NCBI GenBank assembly: GCA_031386985.1
Contig: JANNCV010000026.1
Span: forward strand, 62,001-126,000
Source: JANJUB01 sp031386985
GTDB taxonomy: Bacteria; Armatimonadota; Fimbriimonadia; Fimbriimonadales; Fimbriimonadaceae
Length of the DNA stretch: 64,000 nt
Direction: 5' to 3'
In this document: positions 24,387-31,606 of the stretch, piece by piece
Layout of the letters: every line of letters starts with the position of its first letter
Position numbering within the stretch: position 1 is the stretch's first letter
Translations under genes and position numbers: made by a program
The notes under the pieces: model-generated
The model's database searches: none
Told to the model about the DNA's origin: nothing
Seen by the model: the letters and a program-made list of their open reading frames with translations, nothing else

Positions 24387-24418
24387 CGCCCCGAGTTCAT
24401 TGAACTCGGGGCGTTTTT
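24387..24418 (+). terminator. Rho-independent terminator
   Basis: CGCCCCGAGTTCA (24387-24399) pairs with TGAACTCGGGGCG (24401-24413) and is followed by TTTTTGTTTG. It lies 14 nt after the PEP-CTERM gene. Confidence 0.93.
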
Positions 24419-24615
24419 GTTTGTAAACTCCGGGCGTCCACTCCATATTTTCATCAAAATACGCAGTTTTGAACCTAAGCCTCTCCGATTCAGCACAATT
24501 TTTAGTAGTTGGTGGGACGCATTCTTAGCGGGGTGAGGAATTTTTGTTTGTCGGTGGGCTGTTTTTAGGGGTCGGCGGGGTGTTCCTGCGTCGGGAAGGG
24601 GTGCCAGAGCTCGAT

Positions 24616-24680
24616 GGTGGGCAATTCTTTCGGCTTGGTGGGCAATTCTTGCGGCTTGGTGGGTGATTTTTATGGGGCGG
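24616..24680. repeat. Short tandem repeat, 21-nt period, in a 441-bp non-coding spacer
   Basis: GGTGGGCAATTCTTTCGGCTT, then the same unit with TTG for TTT, then a diverged third unit (GGTGGGTGATTTTTATGGGG). Weaker GGTGGG-N-ATTTTT-like units lie on either side (about 24510-24700). The rest of 24419-24859 shows nothing gene-like. An antisense Pro/Lys-rich open frame here is a product of the repeat. Confidence 0.7.
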
Positions 24681-24859
24681 GTGGGAATTTTTGAGGCGCG
24701 GGCACCTGCTATCCAAAGCGATGTGATCGGGCTCACGCAATGGGCCCTCGCCTTCAGTTCTAATCGGCTTGCGACTGAGGGCCATGAGCCCTGAACTTAT
24801 AGGAGGACTTGGGAGTAAAATGGATTTTCTACCCTTCTCGGGTGGGAGGAATTGCAAAA

Positions 24860-27355
24860 ATGAGTCTGTTTATTACAATGGCCATGGGATTGGCGATGCC
24901 AAAGGATGTGGTGATCCATCTAAGAGCCCCTCGGCTTGCGGCTAAGACTAGGGGAAGTCTCGCCGACAAACTTGGAACGATCACCAAGAGCGACCTCGGT
25001 TTAGTGCTAAAGCTGCGCGAAGGGGTCAGTGTTGGACGGGCCGAAGAGGTATTGACCCGCAACGGCATTAAGTTCGTTATTGACCGCGGCTCGGCGCGCA
25101 AGGAAGCTTACAGAACTTCCGAATTGCGAGCGGACCTTGCGCGACAACGAAAGATCGGCGACCTTTACGGGCGCGTGGGAGAGGAATCGGGTGTTGACTT
25201 CTTTGAAGCGCTGGAGTTCTATTTGGCTCCACGGGTCGACGAAAATGGTGAGCTCCCTCGGGAGACTTATCAAAATGCGGTTAAACACCGATCTCAAATG
25301 CCTCCCGCATCCATGGCTCGGAAGAACTCTCGCCCGGGCGTTGGGGCGACTTGGGCGTTCCAGGGTCCGCAGGGCTTAGACGTTCCTTACCGCCAATATT
25401 ACGGCGTTCCAACAATCAGCGGACGAAAGAACGATGTCCAGTACGCTCCTTCAGATCCGACGATCATGTATGCCGCATCGGCGGGCGGCGGCGTTTGGAA
25501 GAGCACCGACAGCGGTTCGACTTGGCTACCGAAATCCGATGGTTGGCAGTTCCTGCACACCACAACGGTCGCGGTATCGCCAACTGATCCAAATCTGGTT
25601 ATCTCTGGAACAGGCGACTATCATGGCTTTTTCAGTGCTCAAACTTTTGGGGCAATGCGATCTATTGATGGCGGCACTACCTGGACCAACGTCGGCGTGG
25701 GCCAAATGGGTGACAAGATCATCTCAAAGATTGTGTTTGATCCTAATGATGCCAACATCGTACTCGCGACCACAGGTCGAGGGTCCACGATCGGCGACAT
25801 CTATCGCTCTATTGATGGCGGCTTAACTTGGACTGACACCAACGCCGCTCCCGGGAGTTGGGATGACGTTGATTTTGCGGGAGCAGAGATTGCAACAGGA
25901 GTTCGAAGAGTTTGGGCAACGGGTGGCGGCACAGCCGGAAGCACCCGAATTGCTTACTCAGACGATCATGGGGCAAACTGGACTGCAGTAACCAAGCCAG
26001 CCCTTATTGATCCGGTTGAGCAAACATTCAGCGTTGCGGCGTCGCGGAACGACCCCGACGGCGTTTATGTGATCGGCCCGGTTAGCCAAAAGGTTTATAA
26101 GTCAAGTAACGGTGGTTCCACCTGGACCGATATTACGACTGGACTCAATGGCGACTGGAGCCAGTCTACTTACGACGTGCACATTACTTGCGGCAATAAC
26201 GCGGGAACGGACACGATCTTTGTGGGTTTGATCTCGGTTCATGGTTCCGCGAACGGCGGTACGACGTGGGCTGACATTGGTCTGACCGCGCAAACGACTT
26301 CAAAGTGGCATAACGATCAACACTGCATGACGATGCACCCAACGAATCAGAACGAAGGATTTGTTGGTGGGGATGGGGGCGTCGCTCAGGTGATCTACAA
26401 CCCCGGTGCCAACTCGGCTACTTTCACCATGAAGAACAACACGTTCGGTGATGAGCAGTTCTACTCGGTCGCGTTGCATCCTTCGAACTTCACAATTATC
26501 ATGGGCGGTACCCAAGACAATGCAACGGCGGCCAGCCGGGGCAATCTTGCCGCCTGGGATAACCTCTACGCCGGTGATGGGGGCTTCTGCGGATTCAACA
26601 AGAGCACGCCAGGAACGCACTACACAACGGCACAAAATGGAAGTATCTATCGGTACGACTCCGAACTCGACGCGACTCCAGCGAGTGTAACGCCAACGGG
26701 TACATCGGTGTTCGTCACGGTCTTGGCGATGGGTAACACCAGCTACACCGATCCATTTACGGTGAAGGGTAACAAGGTCAAGCGTTATACGGGTTCGAAT
26801 TGGAAAAACTCGACAACGACGCTCAACTCGAACGCTGATCGCATCACCGTTTCTCCAAGAAACGGACAGAGACTCTATACGTGTCACGCAAATGGTTCGA
26901 TCTATATGTCAACGAACAACGGTGGAACGCTGAGCCTCAAGGACGGCAACCTGCCTAATGAAGCCATTGGTGATGTTGCGGAGTCAAGGCTCACCGACTT
27001 TGATTGCGTCGCGGGGTTGAAATCAACAAACGCGGCCGTGGGACGAGTGTTCCGATGCACGAACGTGAACGTAGCCAGCCCGGTTTGGACCGATATCTCG
27101 GGTGCCGGAATAACCGCCCTTCCAAAGGTGCCGGTTAACGCCGTCACACGAGATCCATTCGATAACAACGTCATGTACGTTGGCACCGATATCGGCTGCT
27201 TCATGACCATCGATGGCGGCGCGAACTGGTCAAACATGAACACTTTAGGCTTGCCTAACGTTCATGTGAATGACTTGCTCATTAGTAATGGCAACGGTTT
27301 TCTTTATGCCGGCACCTACGGTCGCGGCATTTGGAGAATCTCGATAACGCCCTAG
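24860..27355 (+). CDS. Large BNR/Asp-box repeat protein (sialidase- or Vps10-like propeller)
   Basis: The ATG at 24860 follows GGGAGGAA (24842-24849); upstream TTG 24809 is poorly placed. The 831-aa product has a hydrophobic start and a propeptide-like region to about residue 140. After that comes a beta-propeller with at least six Asp-box motifs (STDSGSTW, SIDGGTTW, SIDGGLTW, SDDHGANW, SSNGGSTW, TIDGGANW). Such propellers bind or cut glycans or act as structural surface proteins. No sialidase RIP or catalytic Tyr/Glu pair is evident, so an enzyme function is not claimed. No C-terminal sorting signal is present (ends GRGIWRISITP). Confidence 0.85.
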   Translation: MSLFITMAMGLAMPKDVVIHLRAPRLAAKTRGSLADKLGTITKSDLGLVLKLREGVSVGRAEEVLTRNGIKFVIDRGSARKEAYRTSELRADLARQRKIGDLYGRVGEESGVDFFEALEFYLAPRVDENGELPRETYQNAVKHRSQMPPASMARKNSRPGVGATWAFQGPQGLDVPYRQYYGVPTISGRKNDVQYAPSDPTIMYAASAGGGVWKSTDSGSTWLPKSDGWQFLHTTTVAVSPTDPNLVISGTGDYHGFFSAQTFGAMRSIDGGTTWTNVGVGQMGDKIISKIVFDPNDANIVLATTGRGSTIGDIYRSIDGGLTWTDTNAAPGSWDDVDFAGAEIATGVRRVWATGGGTAGSTRIAYSDDHGANWTAVTKPALIDPVEQTFSVAASRNDPDGVYVIGPVSQKVYKSSNGGSTWTDITTGLNGDWSQSTYDVHITCGNNAGTDTIFVGLISVHGSANGGTTWADIGLTAQTTSKWHNDQHCMTMHPTNQNEGFVGGDGGVAQVIYNPGANSATFTMKNNTFGDEQFYSVALHPSNFTIIMGGTQDNATAASRGNLAAWDNLYAGDGGFCGFNKSTPGTHYTTAQNGSIYRYDSELDATPASVTPTGTSVFVTVLAMGNTSYTDPFTVKGNKVKRYTGSNWKNSTTTLNSNADRITVSPRNGQRLYTCHANGSIYMSTNNGGTLSLKDGNLPNEAIGDVAESRLTDFDCVAGLKSTNAAVGRVFRCTNVNVASPVWTDISGAGITALPKVPVNAVTRDPFDNNVMYVGTDIGCFMTIDGGANWSNMNTLGLPNVHVNDLLISNGNGFLYAGTYGRGIWRISITP

Positions 27356-27375
27356 CGGTTGTTTAGAAAAATCTG

Positions 27376-27401
27376 GCCTCGGCGCACTTGCGTCGGGGCC
27401 T
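27376..27401 (+). terminator. Probable terminator hairpin
   Basis: GGCCTCGGCGCA pairs imperfectly with TGCGTCGGGGCC, followed by TTTGTGTTTGTT. It lies 20 nt after the BNR gene. Confidence 0.7.
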
Positions 27402-27453
27402 TTGTGTTTGTTACTGTGCTAAGGCCCGGCGGTTCCTGGTACACCTATGGTTC

Positions 27454-28965
27454 ATGATTGATTATTCCGCCGTTGCCGCCCGATTGATTCCTAATCTTGC
27501 CTCTTTGCAGGGCGATGACCTGCCTGTTTATTCGCCGATTGATGGGTCTTTGATTGTTTCGCTTCGGGTGGATTCGCCTTCTGATGTTGATAGGAAAATC
27601 TCTCAATCCGTGCAGGCTTTCCGGCAGTGGCGCGAAGTTCCGGGTCCGATCCGGGGGGAGCTTGTGCGGCGATTGGGCGAAAAATTGCGCGAGCACAAAG
27701 AAGATTTGGCCCGACTCGTGACCATTGAATGCGGGAAGATTTTGGAGGAAGGGCGCGGCGAGGTTCAGGAGATGATTGACATCTGCGACTTTGCCGTTGG
27801 TATCTCGCGCCAGCTTTATGGGTTAACCATCGCAAGCGAACGTCCGAATCACTCGATGCAAGAAAACTGGTTGCCGCTGGGGCCAGTTGGGATTATCAGT
27901 GCCTTCAATTTTCCCGTGGCGGTCTGGGCTTGGAATGCGGCTCTGGCGTTGGTTTGTGGGGATTCTTGCCTGTGGAAGCCTTCGGAAAAGACGCCTCTGA
28001 CGGCTTTGGCTTGCCAGGCGCTCTTTGAGGAAGTTTGTTCAGGGTTTGCCCAGGCCCCCGCGAATCTGTCTCAAGTGATCATCGGCGCAGCCGAGCAGGG
28101 GAGCCTCCTCGTGGATGATCGGCGCGTACCGCTGATTAGTGCGACTGGATCTTGCCGAATGGGGCGGGCAATCGGTCCGAAGGTCGCCGCTCGGTTCGGT
28201 AGATCATTGCTGGAGCTTGGCGGGAACAACGCGATTATCGTCACCCCTTCGGCCGATCTGGCGGTGGCGATCCCTTCCATTTTGTTTGGTTCGGTGGGAA
28301 CGGCGGGGCAGAGGTGCACCAGCACGCGGCGGGTGATTGTTCATCGTTCGATTTTTGATAAAGTTTTTGAGTCGCTTAAGACCGCGATTTTGCAGATTGG
28401 TAGCACCAAAATTGGGAGTCCCTTGGAGCCCACGACCTTAGTTGGGCCATTAATTGATGAACTGGCTTTTGAGGGAATGCAAAAGGCGATTGAGCTGGTT
28501 CGACCGCACGCGGTCGAGATTGTTGGTGGAACCCGTGCCATGGGCATCTTGCCCGATGAAAACTGCTACTACGTAAAACCTGCCCTTGTAAAACTCGACC
28601 GACAAGTCGCGTGTATCCACGAGGAAACCTTCGCCCCTCTCACCTATGTTCTTCCGTACGACACTTTGGAAGAAGCGCTCCATATTCACAATGAGGTCCC
28701 CCAGGGGCTAAGCTCGGCGATCATGACGACGGATTTGCGCGAGGCGGAGTATTTCAAACGCAACTCGGATTGCGGGATTGCGAACGTGAACATTGGCACA
28801 AGCGGAGCTGAGATCGGAGGTGCCTTCGGGGGCGAGAAAGACACGGGCGGAGGCAGAGAATCGGGGTCGGATAGCTGGAAGGCTTACATGCGAAGGCAGA
28901 CTTCGACGACTTACTACGGAACCGAGAAACCCGCATTGGCTCAGGGGATCAAGTTTGATGTGTAG
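27454..28965 (+). CDS. ALDH7-family aldehyde dehydrogenase (aminoadipate-semialdehyde type)
   Basis: 503 aa from ATG 27454; the frame is open upstream through the terminator. It has the NAD(P)-binding and catalytic motifs ISAFNFPVAVWAWNAALALV, WKPSEKTPLTALA, LLELGGNNAIIV (general-base Glu) and GTAGQRCTSTRR (catalytic Cys). The C-terminal NVNIGTSGAEIGGAFGGEK with GGGRESGSDSWKAYMRR is diagnostic of the ALDH7/antiquitin group, which oxidises piperidine-6-carboxylate/alpha-aminoadipate semialdehyde in lysine breakdown. The substrate is inferred from the family; no other lysine catabolic gene is adjacent. Confidence 0.9.
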   Translation: MIDYSAVAARLIPNLASLQGDDLPVYSPIDGSLIVSLRVDSPSDVDRKISQSVQAFRQWREVPGPIRGELVRRLGEKLREHKEDLARLVTIECGKILEEGRGEVQEMIDICDFAVGISRQLYGLTIASERPNHSMQENWLPLGPVGIISAFNFPVAVWAWNAALALVCGDSCLWKPSEKTPLTALACQALFEEVCSGFAQAPANLSQVIIGAAEQGSLLVDDRRVPLISATGSCRMGRAIGPKVAARFGRSLLELGGNNAIIVTPSADLAVAIPSILFGSVGTAGQRCTSTRRVIVHRSIFDKVFESLKTAILQIGSTKIGSPLEPTTLVGPLIDELAFEGMQKAIELVRPHAVEIVGGTRAMGILPDENCYYVKPALVKLDRQVACIHEETFAPLTYVLPYDTLEEALHIHNEVPQGLSSAIMTTDLREAEYFKRNSDCGIANVNIGTSGAEIGGAFGGEKDTGGGRESGSDSWKAYMRRQTSTTYYGTEKPALAQGIKFDV

Positions 28966-28973
28966 TCGAGTGA

Positions 28974-29004
28974 TATAGGTCTTATAGGTCCTATAAGACC
29001 TATA
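28974..29004. promoter_or_regulatory. Perfect 31-nt palindrome upstream of the pirin gene
   Basis: Two 15-bp arms (TATAGGTCTTATAGG and its complement) surround a single central T. It ends 14 nt before the pirin ATG, where a repressor operator or a translation-controlling hairpin would act. It also contains internal ATAGGTC repeats, so it could instead be a dispersed repeat. Confidence 0.6.
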
Positions 29005-29018
29005 CTGAAAAGAGCAAA

Positions 29019-29714
29019 ATGATCGCAATAAGAAAAGCAAACGACCGATTTCATACTCAGATTGACTGGCTGGATAGCTGGCACACGTTCTCGTTCGGCG
29101 ATCACTTTGATCGCAACTTCATGAGTTTTCGGAGTCTGCGGGTCATCAATGACGATATCATCGGTGCGGGTCAAGGGTTTGGGATGCATCCGCACCGTGA
29201 CATGGAGATCATCACTTATATGCTCGAAGGCGGAATCGCGCACCAAGACAGCATGGGCAATGGTGCAGTCATTGTGCCAGGCATTGTGCAACGAATGAGC
29301 GCGGGGCGGGGCCTTTTGCACGCCGAAGCAAACGCAAGCACGACCGGGCCCTGCCGGCTCCTCCAAATCTGGATCATGCCCGAAGCTCAAGCTCTTGAGC
29401 CAACCTACGAAGATCGCTGTTTTCCCGCGCTGGGCTCAGGGGAACTCGTTTTGATTTGCAGTAACGATGGGCGCGACGGCTCAATGAAGATCAATCAGGA
29501 TGCTTCGATGTTTGCGTGTCGCTTGCCCGCAGGTGAGACTCGGACGGTGGAAATTTCGGAAGGGCGATTTGGTTGGGTGCAGGTAGCCTCGGGTGAAGTC
29601 TCACTGAACGGCGAAGTTCTTAATCATGGGGATGGGGCAGCGGTTTCCTTTGAGACGAGGTTGACAGTAGAAGCGGGAACCGATTCCGAGTTCCTCTTGT
29701 TTGACCTCGCATAG
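29019..29714 (+). CDS. Pirin-family bicupin protein
   Basis: 231 aa. The N-terminal cupin has the pirin signature GFGMHPHRDMEIITYMLEG (metal-binding His, His, Glu) and MSAGRGLLHAEAN (fourth ligand His). The C-terminal cupin is degenerate. Bacterial relatives such as YhhW have quercetin 2,3-dioxygenase activity in vitro, and other pirins bind regulators; the native role is usually unknown. GTG of the next gene overlaps its TAG, so the two are co-translated. A long palindrome precedes it. Confidence 0.92.
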   Translation: MIAIRKANDRFHTQIDWLDSWHTFSFGDHFDRNFMSFRSLRVINDDIIGAGQGFGMHPHRDMEIITYMLEGGIAHQDSMGNGAVIVPGIVQRMSAGRGLLHAEANASTTGPCRLLQIWIMPEAQALEPTYEDRCFPALGSGELVLICSNDGRDGSMKINQDASMFACRLPAGETRTVEISEGRFGWVQVASGEVSLNGEVLNHGDGAAVSFETRLTVEAGTDSEFLLFDLA

Positions 29715-30649
29715 TGGCGGAATACCCTCGAAACCGGGCAATCCAGATTTCGGTTTTTCTTATGGGGGCGCTGGCGCTTGTCTATCTCATCCGCCCAGAT
29801 TGGGCGCAGTGGCTCCATGGGTGGCCGATGGCTGTTTGGACTCCGTTCGTTCTGATTCCTTTGCTGTCGCGACAGGTCAGGCTCGCTTTCAAGCGGCAGG
29901 TTGCTTGTCTCATCGTGTGGGTCTGCCTTGTTTTCGCTATCGGTGAGCCATCTTGGCGAGTCGTTCTGCCCCCGATGAAGAAGGAGCGCGGGTGGTACCG
30001 AGTTGTGAGTCTCAATTGCGCGGCGGGCTCAATCGAAGCAGCTGATGAAGCCTTTGCGCTGGGTGCGGACATTGTCTTGCTCCAAGAGGTTTCCTCAAAG
30101 TCAGAGTTTGGAGCCGCCGCAGAGAGGTTCGGCTATCGGCAAGTTGTTTGGTCGGTGGATGACGCTATTTATCTGCGCCAGAGCGATTCGTTTGAGCTAC
30201 TCGGCAATCCCGTTTCGGGTCGCGACTTTGCTTCTTGCCAGATTCGCATTGAAGAAAGCCAGTGGCGAGTCATCTCGCTGAGGCTCGCGCCGCCGGTCTT
30301 CCGGCTGGATTGGTGGAATCCCGCTTGCTGGTCTGAGTATTCCGAGGATGCGAAGAAGCGGCGCACCCGAATTGCCGAAATCCGCAGGGAAGCCGGGCCG
30401 CTGGATGAACAAACCGGCGAGTTGATTGGCGGAGATTTTAACACGACTCATCCTGGAATTCAGGATCTGAGCGATGTTGGCAGAAAGGTGGGCCGAGGTT
30501 GGATCGGCACCGGCACGAACGATTTTCCGCTTGCGCGGGTTGATCAACTGTGGTCGTCGGATGCCTTGGATTGGCACCAAGCGTTTGTGATTAAGACAAA
30601 GAATTCCGATCATCGCATGCTCGTTGCGGAGTTTAGCTTCGCGCGCTGA
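29714..30649 (+). CDS. Membrane-anchored endonuclease/exonuclease/phosphatase-family protein
   Basis: 311 aa, GTG start overlapping the pirin stop. Three hydrophobic segments (about 10-28, 33-55, 60-77) precede an EEP catalytic domain. That domain has VVSLNCAAGS (metal Asn), ADIVLLQEV (catalytic Glu), GGDFNTTHPG (DFN motif), VDQLWSS and NSDHRMLVAEF (catalytic SDH). The layout matches YafD-type proteins. The natural substrate could be nucleic acid or a phospholipid head group. The catalytic set appears complete. Confidence 0.88.
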   Translation: MAEYPRNRAIQISVFLMGALALVYLIRPDWAQWLHGWPMAVWTPFVLIPLLSRQVRLAFKRQVACLIVWVCLVFAIGEPSWRVVLPPMKKERGWYRVVSLNCAAGSIEAADEAFALGADIVLLQEVSSKSEFGAAAERFGYRQVVWSVDDAIYLRQSDSFELLGNPVSGRDFASCQIRIEESQWRVISLRLAPPVFRLDWWNPACWSEYSEDAKKRRTRIAEIRREAGPLDEQTGELIGGDFNTTHPGIQDLSDVGRKVGRGWIGTGTNDFPLARVDQLWSSDALDWHQAFVIKTKNSDHRMLVAEFSFAR

Positions 30650-30667
30650 GTCGGGGGCCCCGATTCG

Positions 30668-30773
30668 TCGAAGCTACCGGTTCCGAAGCACCATGAGTGC
30701 GAGCGTCCCGGTTGATATCCACTGCTATCAACCGGGATGTCGTGCTACCGCACTCCAAACCCGGTAGCTTCGA
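30668..30773. repeat. Triple nested palindrome (REP-like element)
   Basis: TCGAAGCTACCGG (30668-30680) pairs with 30761-30773. GAGTGCG (30695-30701) pairs with 30749-30755. CCCGGTTGATA (30707-30717) pairs with TATCAACCGGG (30726-30736). All are perfect, so the whole 106 nt can fold into one long hairpin. It lies just after the endonuclease-family gene and may end or protect its transcript. Confidence 0.85.
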
Positions 30774-30812
30774 GGCAAAAACAGGCGATCATAAAACGAG
30801 CCAAAATAATCC

Positions 30813-30980
30813 ATGTCCTCTCCCATCTATCTCGTCGCGAGCGGCGATCTTCGGCTTTCGGCTAGTTTAAGGTGCTGGGCGGCACAGGCCGCAGTTGAAT
30901 CTTTAGTGCGTGGTATCGCCGTTCGCTTTTCGAGCAATCGCGAGTTCAAAACTGATCAACTTGAGGTTTTCGAGGGATGA
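30813..30980 (+). pseudogene. Truncated duplicate of the 5' end of the fucose-isomerase-like gene
   Basis: A 55-codon frame starting MSSPIYLVASGDLRLSA is nearly identical to the start of the gene at 31607 (MSSPIYLVASGDLRLSANQV) for about 30 codons. The shared upstream leader includes GAGCCAAAATAATCC. Similarity stops after about GTTGAA near 30900, and the frame then runs into unrelated sequence to a TGA. It is best read as the remnant of a tandem or ectopic duplication, broken by the segment carrying the minus-strand membrane genes. Confidence 0.8.
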
Positions 30981-31431
30981 GGATTTTGAATCCGACCCAC
31001 ACGCCCATGAGGGCTATGGCAAACTGACCGACAGATGCAAAGAGCAAGAAGTATCCAACTAGTTGCCAGAACTCAAGCTGATCCGATGAGTTCAAGTTCG
31101 GTGTGCGGGGGCTTCCGTGAGGGAATGAAAACAAAAGACTGTAACACATGGCGACAGTCAATAGCATGACTGCCGCTACCCCATAGGCCAGAGCGATAAC
31201 GAGATGGCGAAATCGTATCTCAATCCCAGGATTGCCCCTCCTCAAAAAATAAACGAGCCCAAAGCCGGCAAAGACATATTGCAAATAACGGGAGATATGC
31301 AAGAGGTTCGTCGCGGCCATATCGTCGCTCGGTAAGAAACCCAACAAGAAAATGCAGAGCGCGATGAATAAAATGTACGCAATGACCCCGTGATAGAAAT
31401 ATGGAGTGGGGCCGCGCAGTTGTCGTCTCAC
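30946..31431 (-). CDS. Four-pass membrane protein, unknown function
   Basis: 161 aa, GTG start overlapping the stop of the small upstream frame (TAGTG). Hydrophobic segments lie at about 14-34, 46-63, 74-98 and 122-150, with a basic C-terminus. It sits in the 0.6-kb segment between the truncated and full isomerase-like copies, on the opposite strand, and its 3' end overlaps the remnant. The family was not recognised. Confidence 0.65.
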   Translation of the reverse strand: MRRQLRGPTPYFYHGVIAYILFIALCIFLLGFLPSDDMAATNLLHISRYLQYVFAGFGLVYFLRRGNPGIEIRFRHLVIALAYGVAAVMLLTVAMCYSLLFSFPHGSPRTPNLNSSDQLEFWQLVGYFLLFASVGQFAIALMGVWVGFKILIPRKPQVDQF

Positions 31432-31598
31432 TAATGTCCCCCGTTCATTTCCTGCAGCTCACGTTCGACTTTACCTGGGTCTTGATGGCAAGGGACACGT
31501 TTTCGATGCATCCACTTCCTGGTTTGCAGGTAGCGGTCGTCTCCCAGTCGCAATTCCCAAACCATCCCGAAGCAATACGCAGGCAGAAAAGGAGCCAA
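31431..31598 (-). CDS. Possible small protein coupled to the four-pass membrane protein
   Basis: About 55 aa from a TTG at 31598, starting with a hydrophobic stretch (LAPFLPAYCFGMVWEL) and ending ...ERELQEMNGGH. Its TAG overlaps the GTG of the next gene. The frame remains open further into the divergent isomerase-like gene, so the start is unsure. The tight junction is the main support. Confidence 0.35.
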   Translation of the reverse strand: MAPFLPAYCFGMVWELRLGDDRYLQTRKWMHRKRVPCHQDPGKVERELQEMNGGH

Positions 31599-31606
31599 AA
31601 TAATCC

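Noticed and set aside
24616..24680. CRISPR-like array
   Set aside because: Units are 21 nt head to tail with no spacers, only about three copies, and no cas genes nearby.
24525..24857. Minus-strand Pro/Lys/Asn-rich open frame with repeated CPPSRKN
   Set aside because: It is a translation of a 21-nt tandem repeat, has no ribosome binding site or family resemblance, and runs into the next gene's leader.
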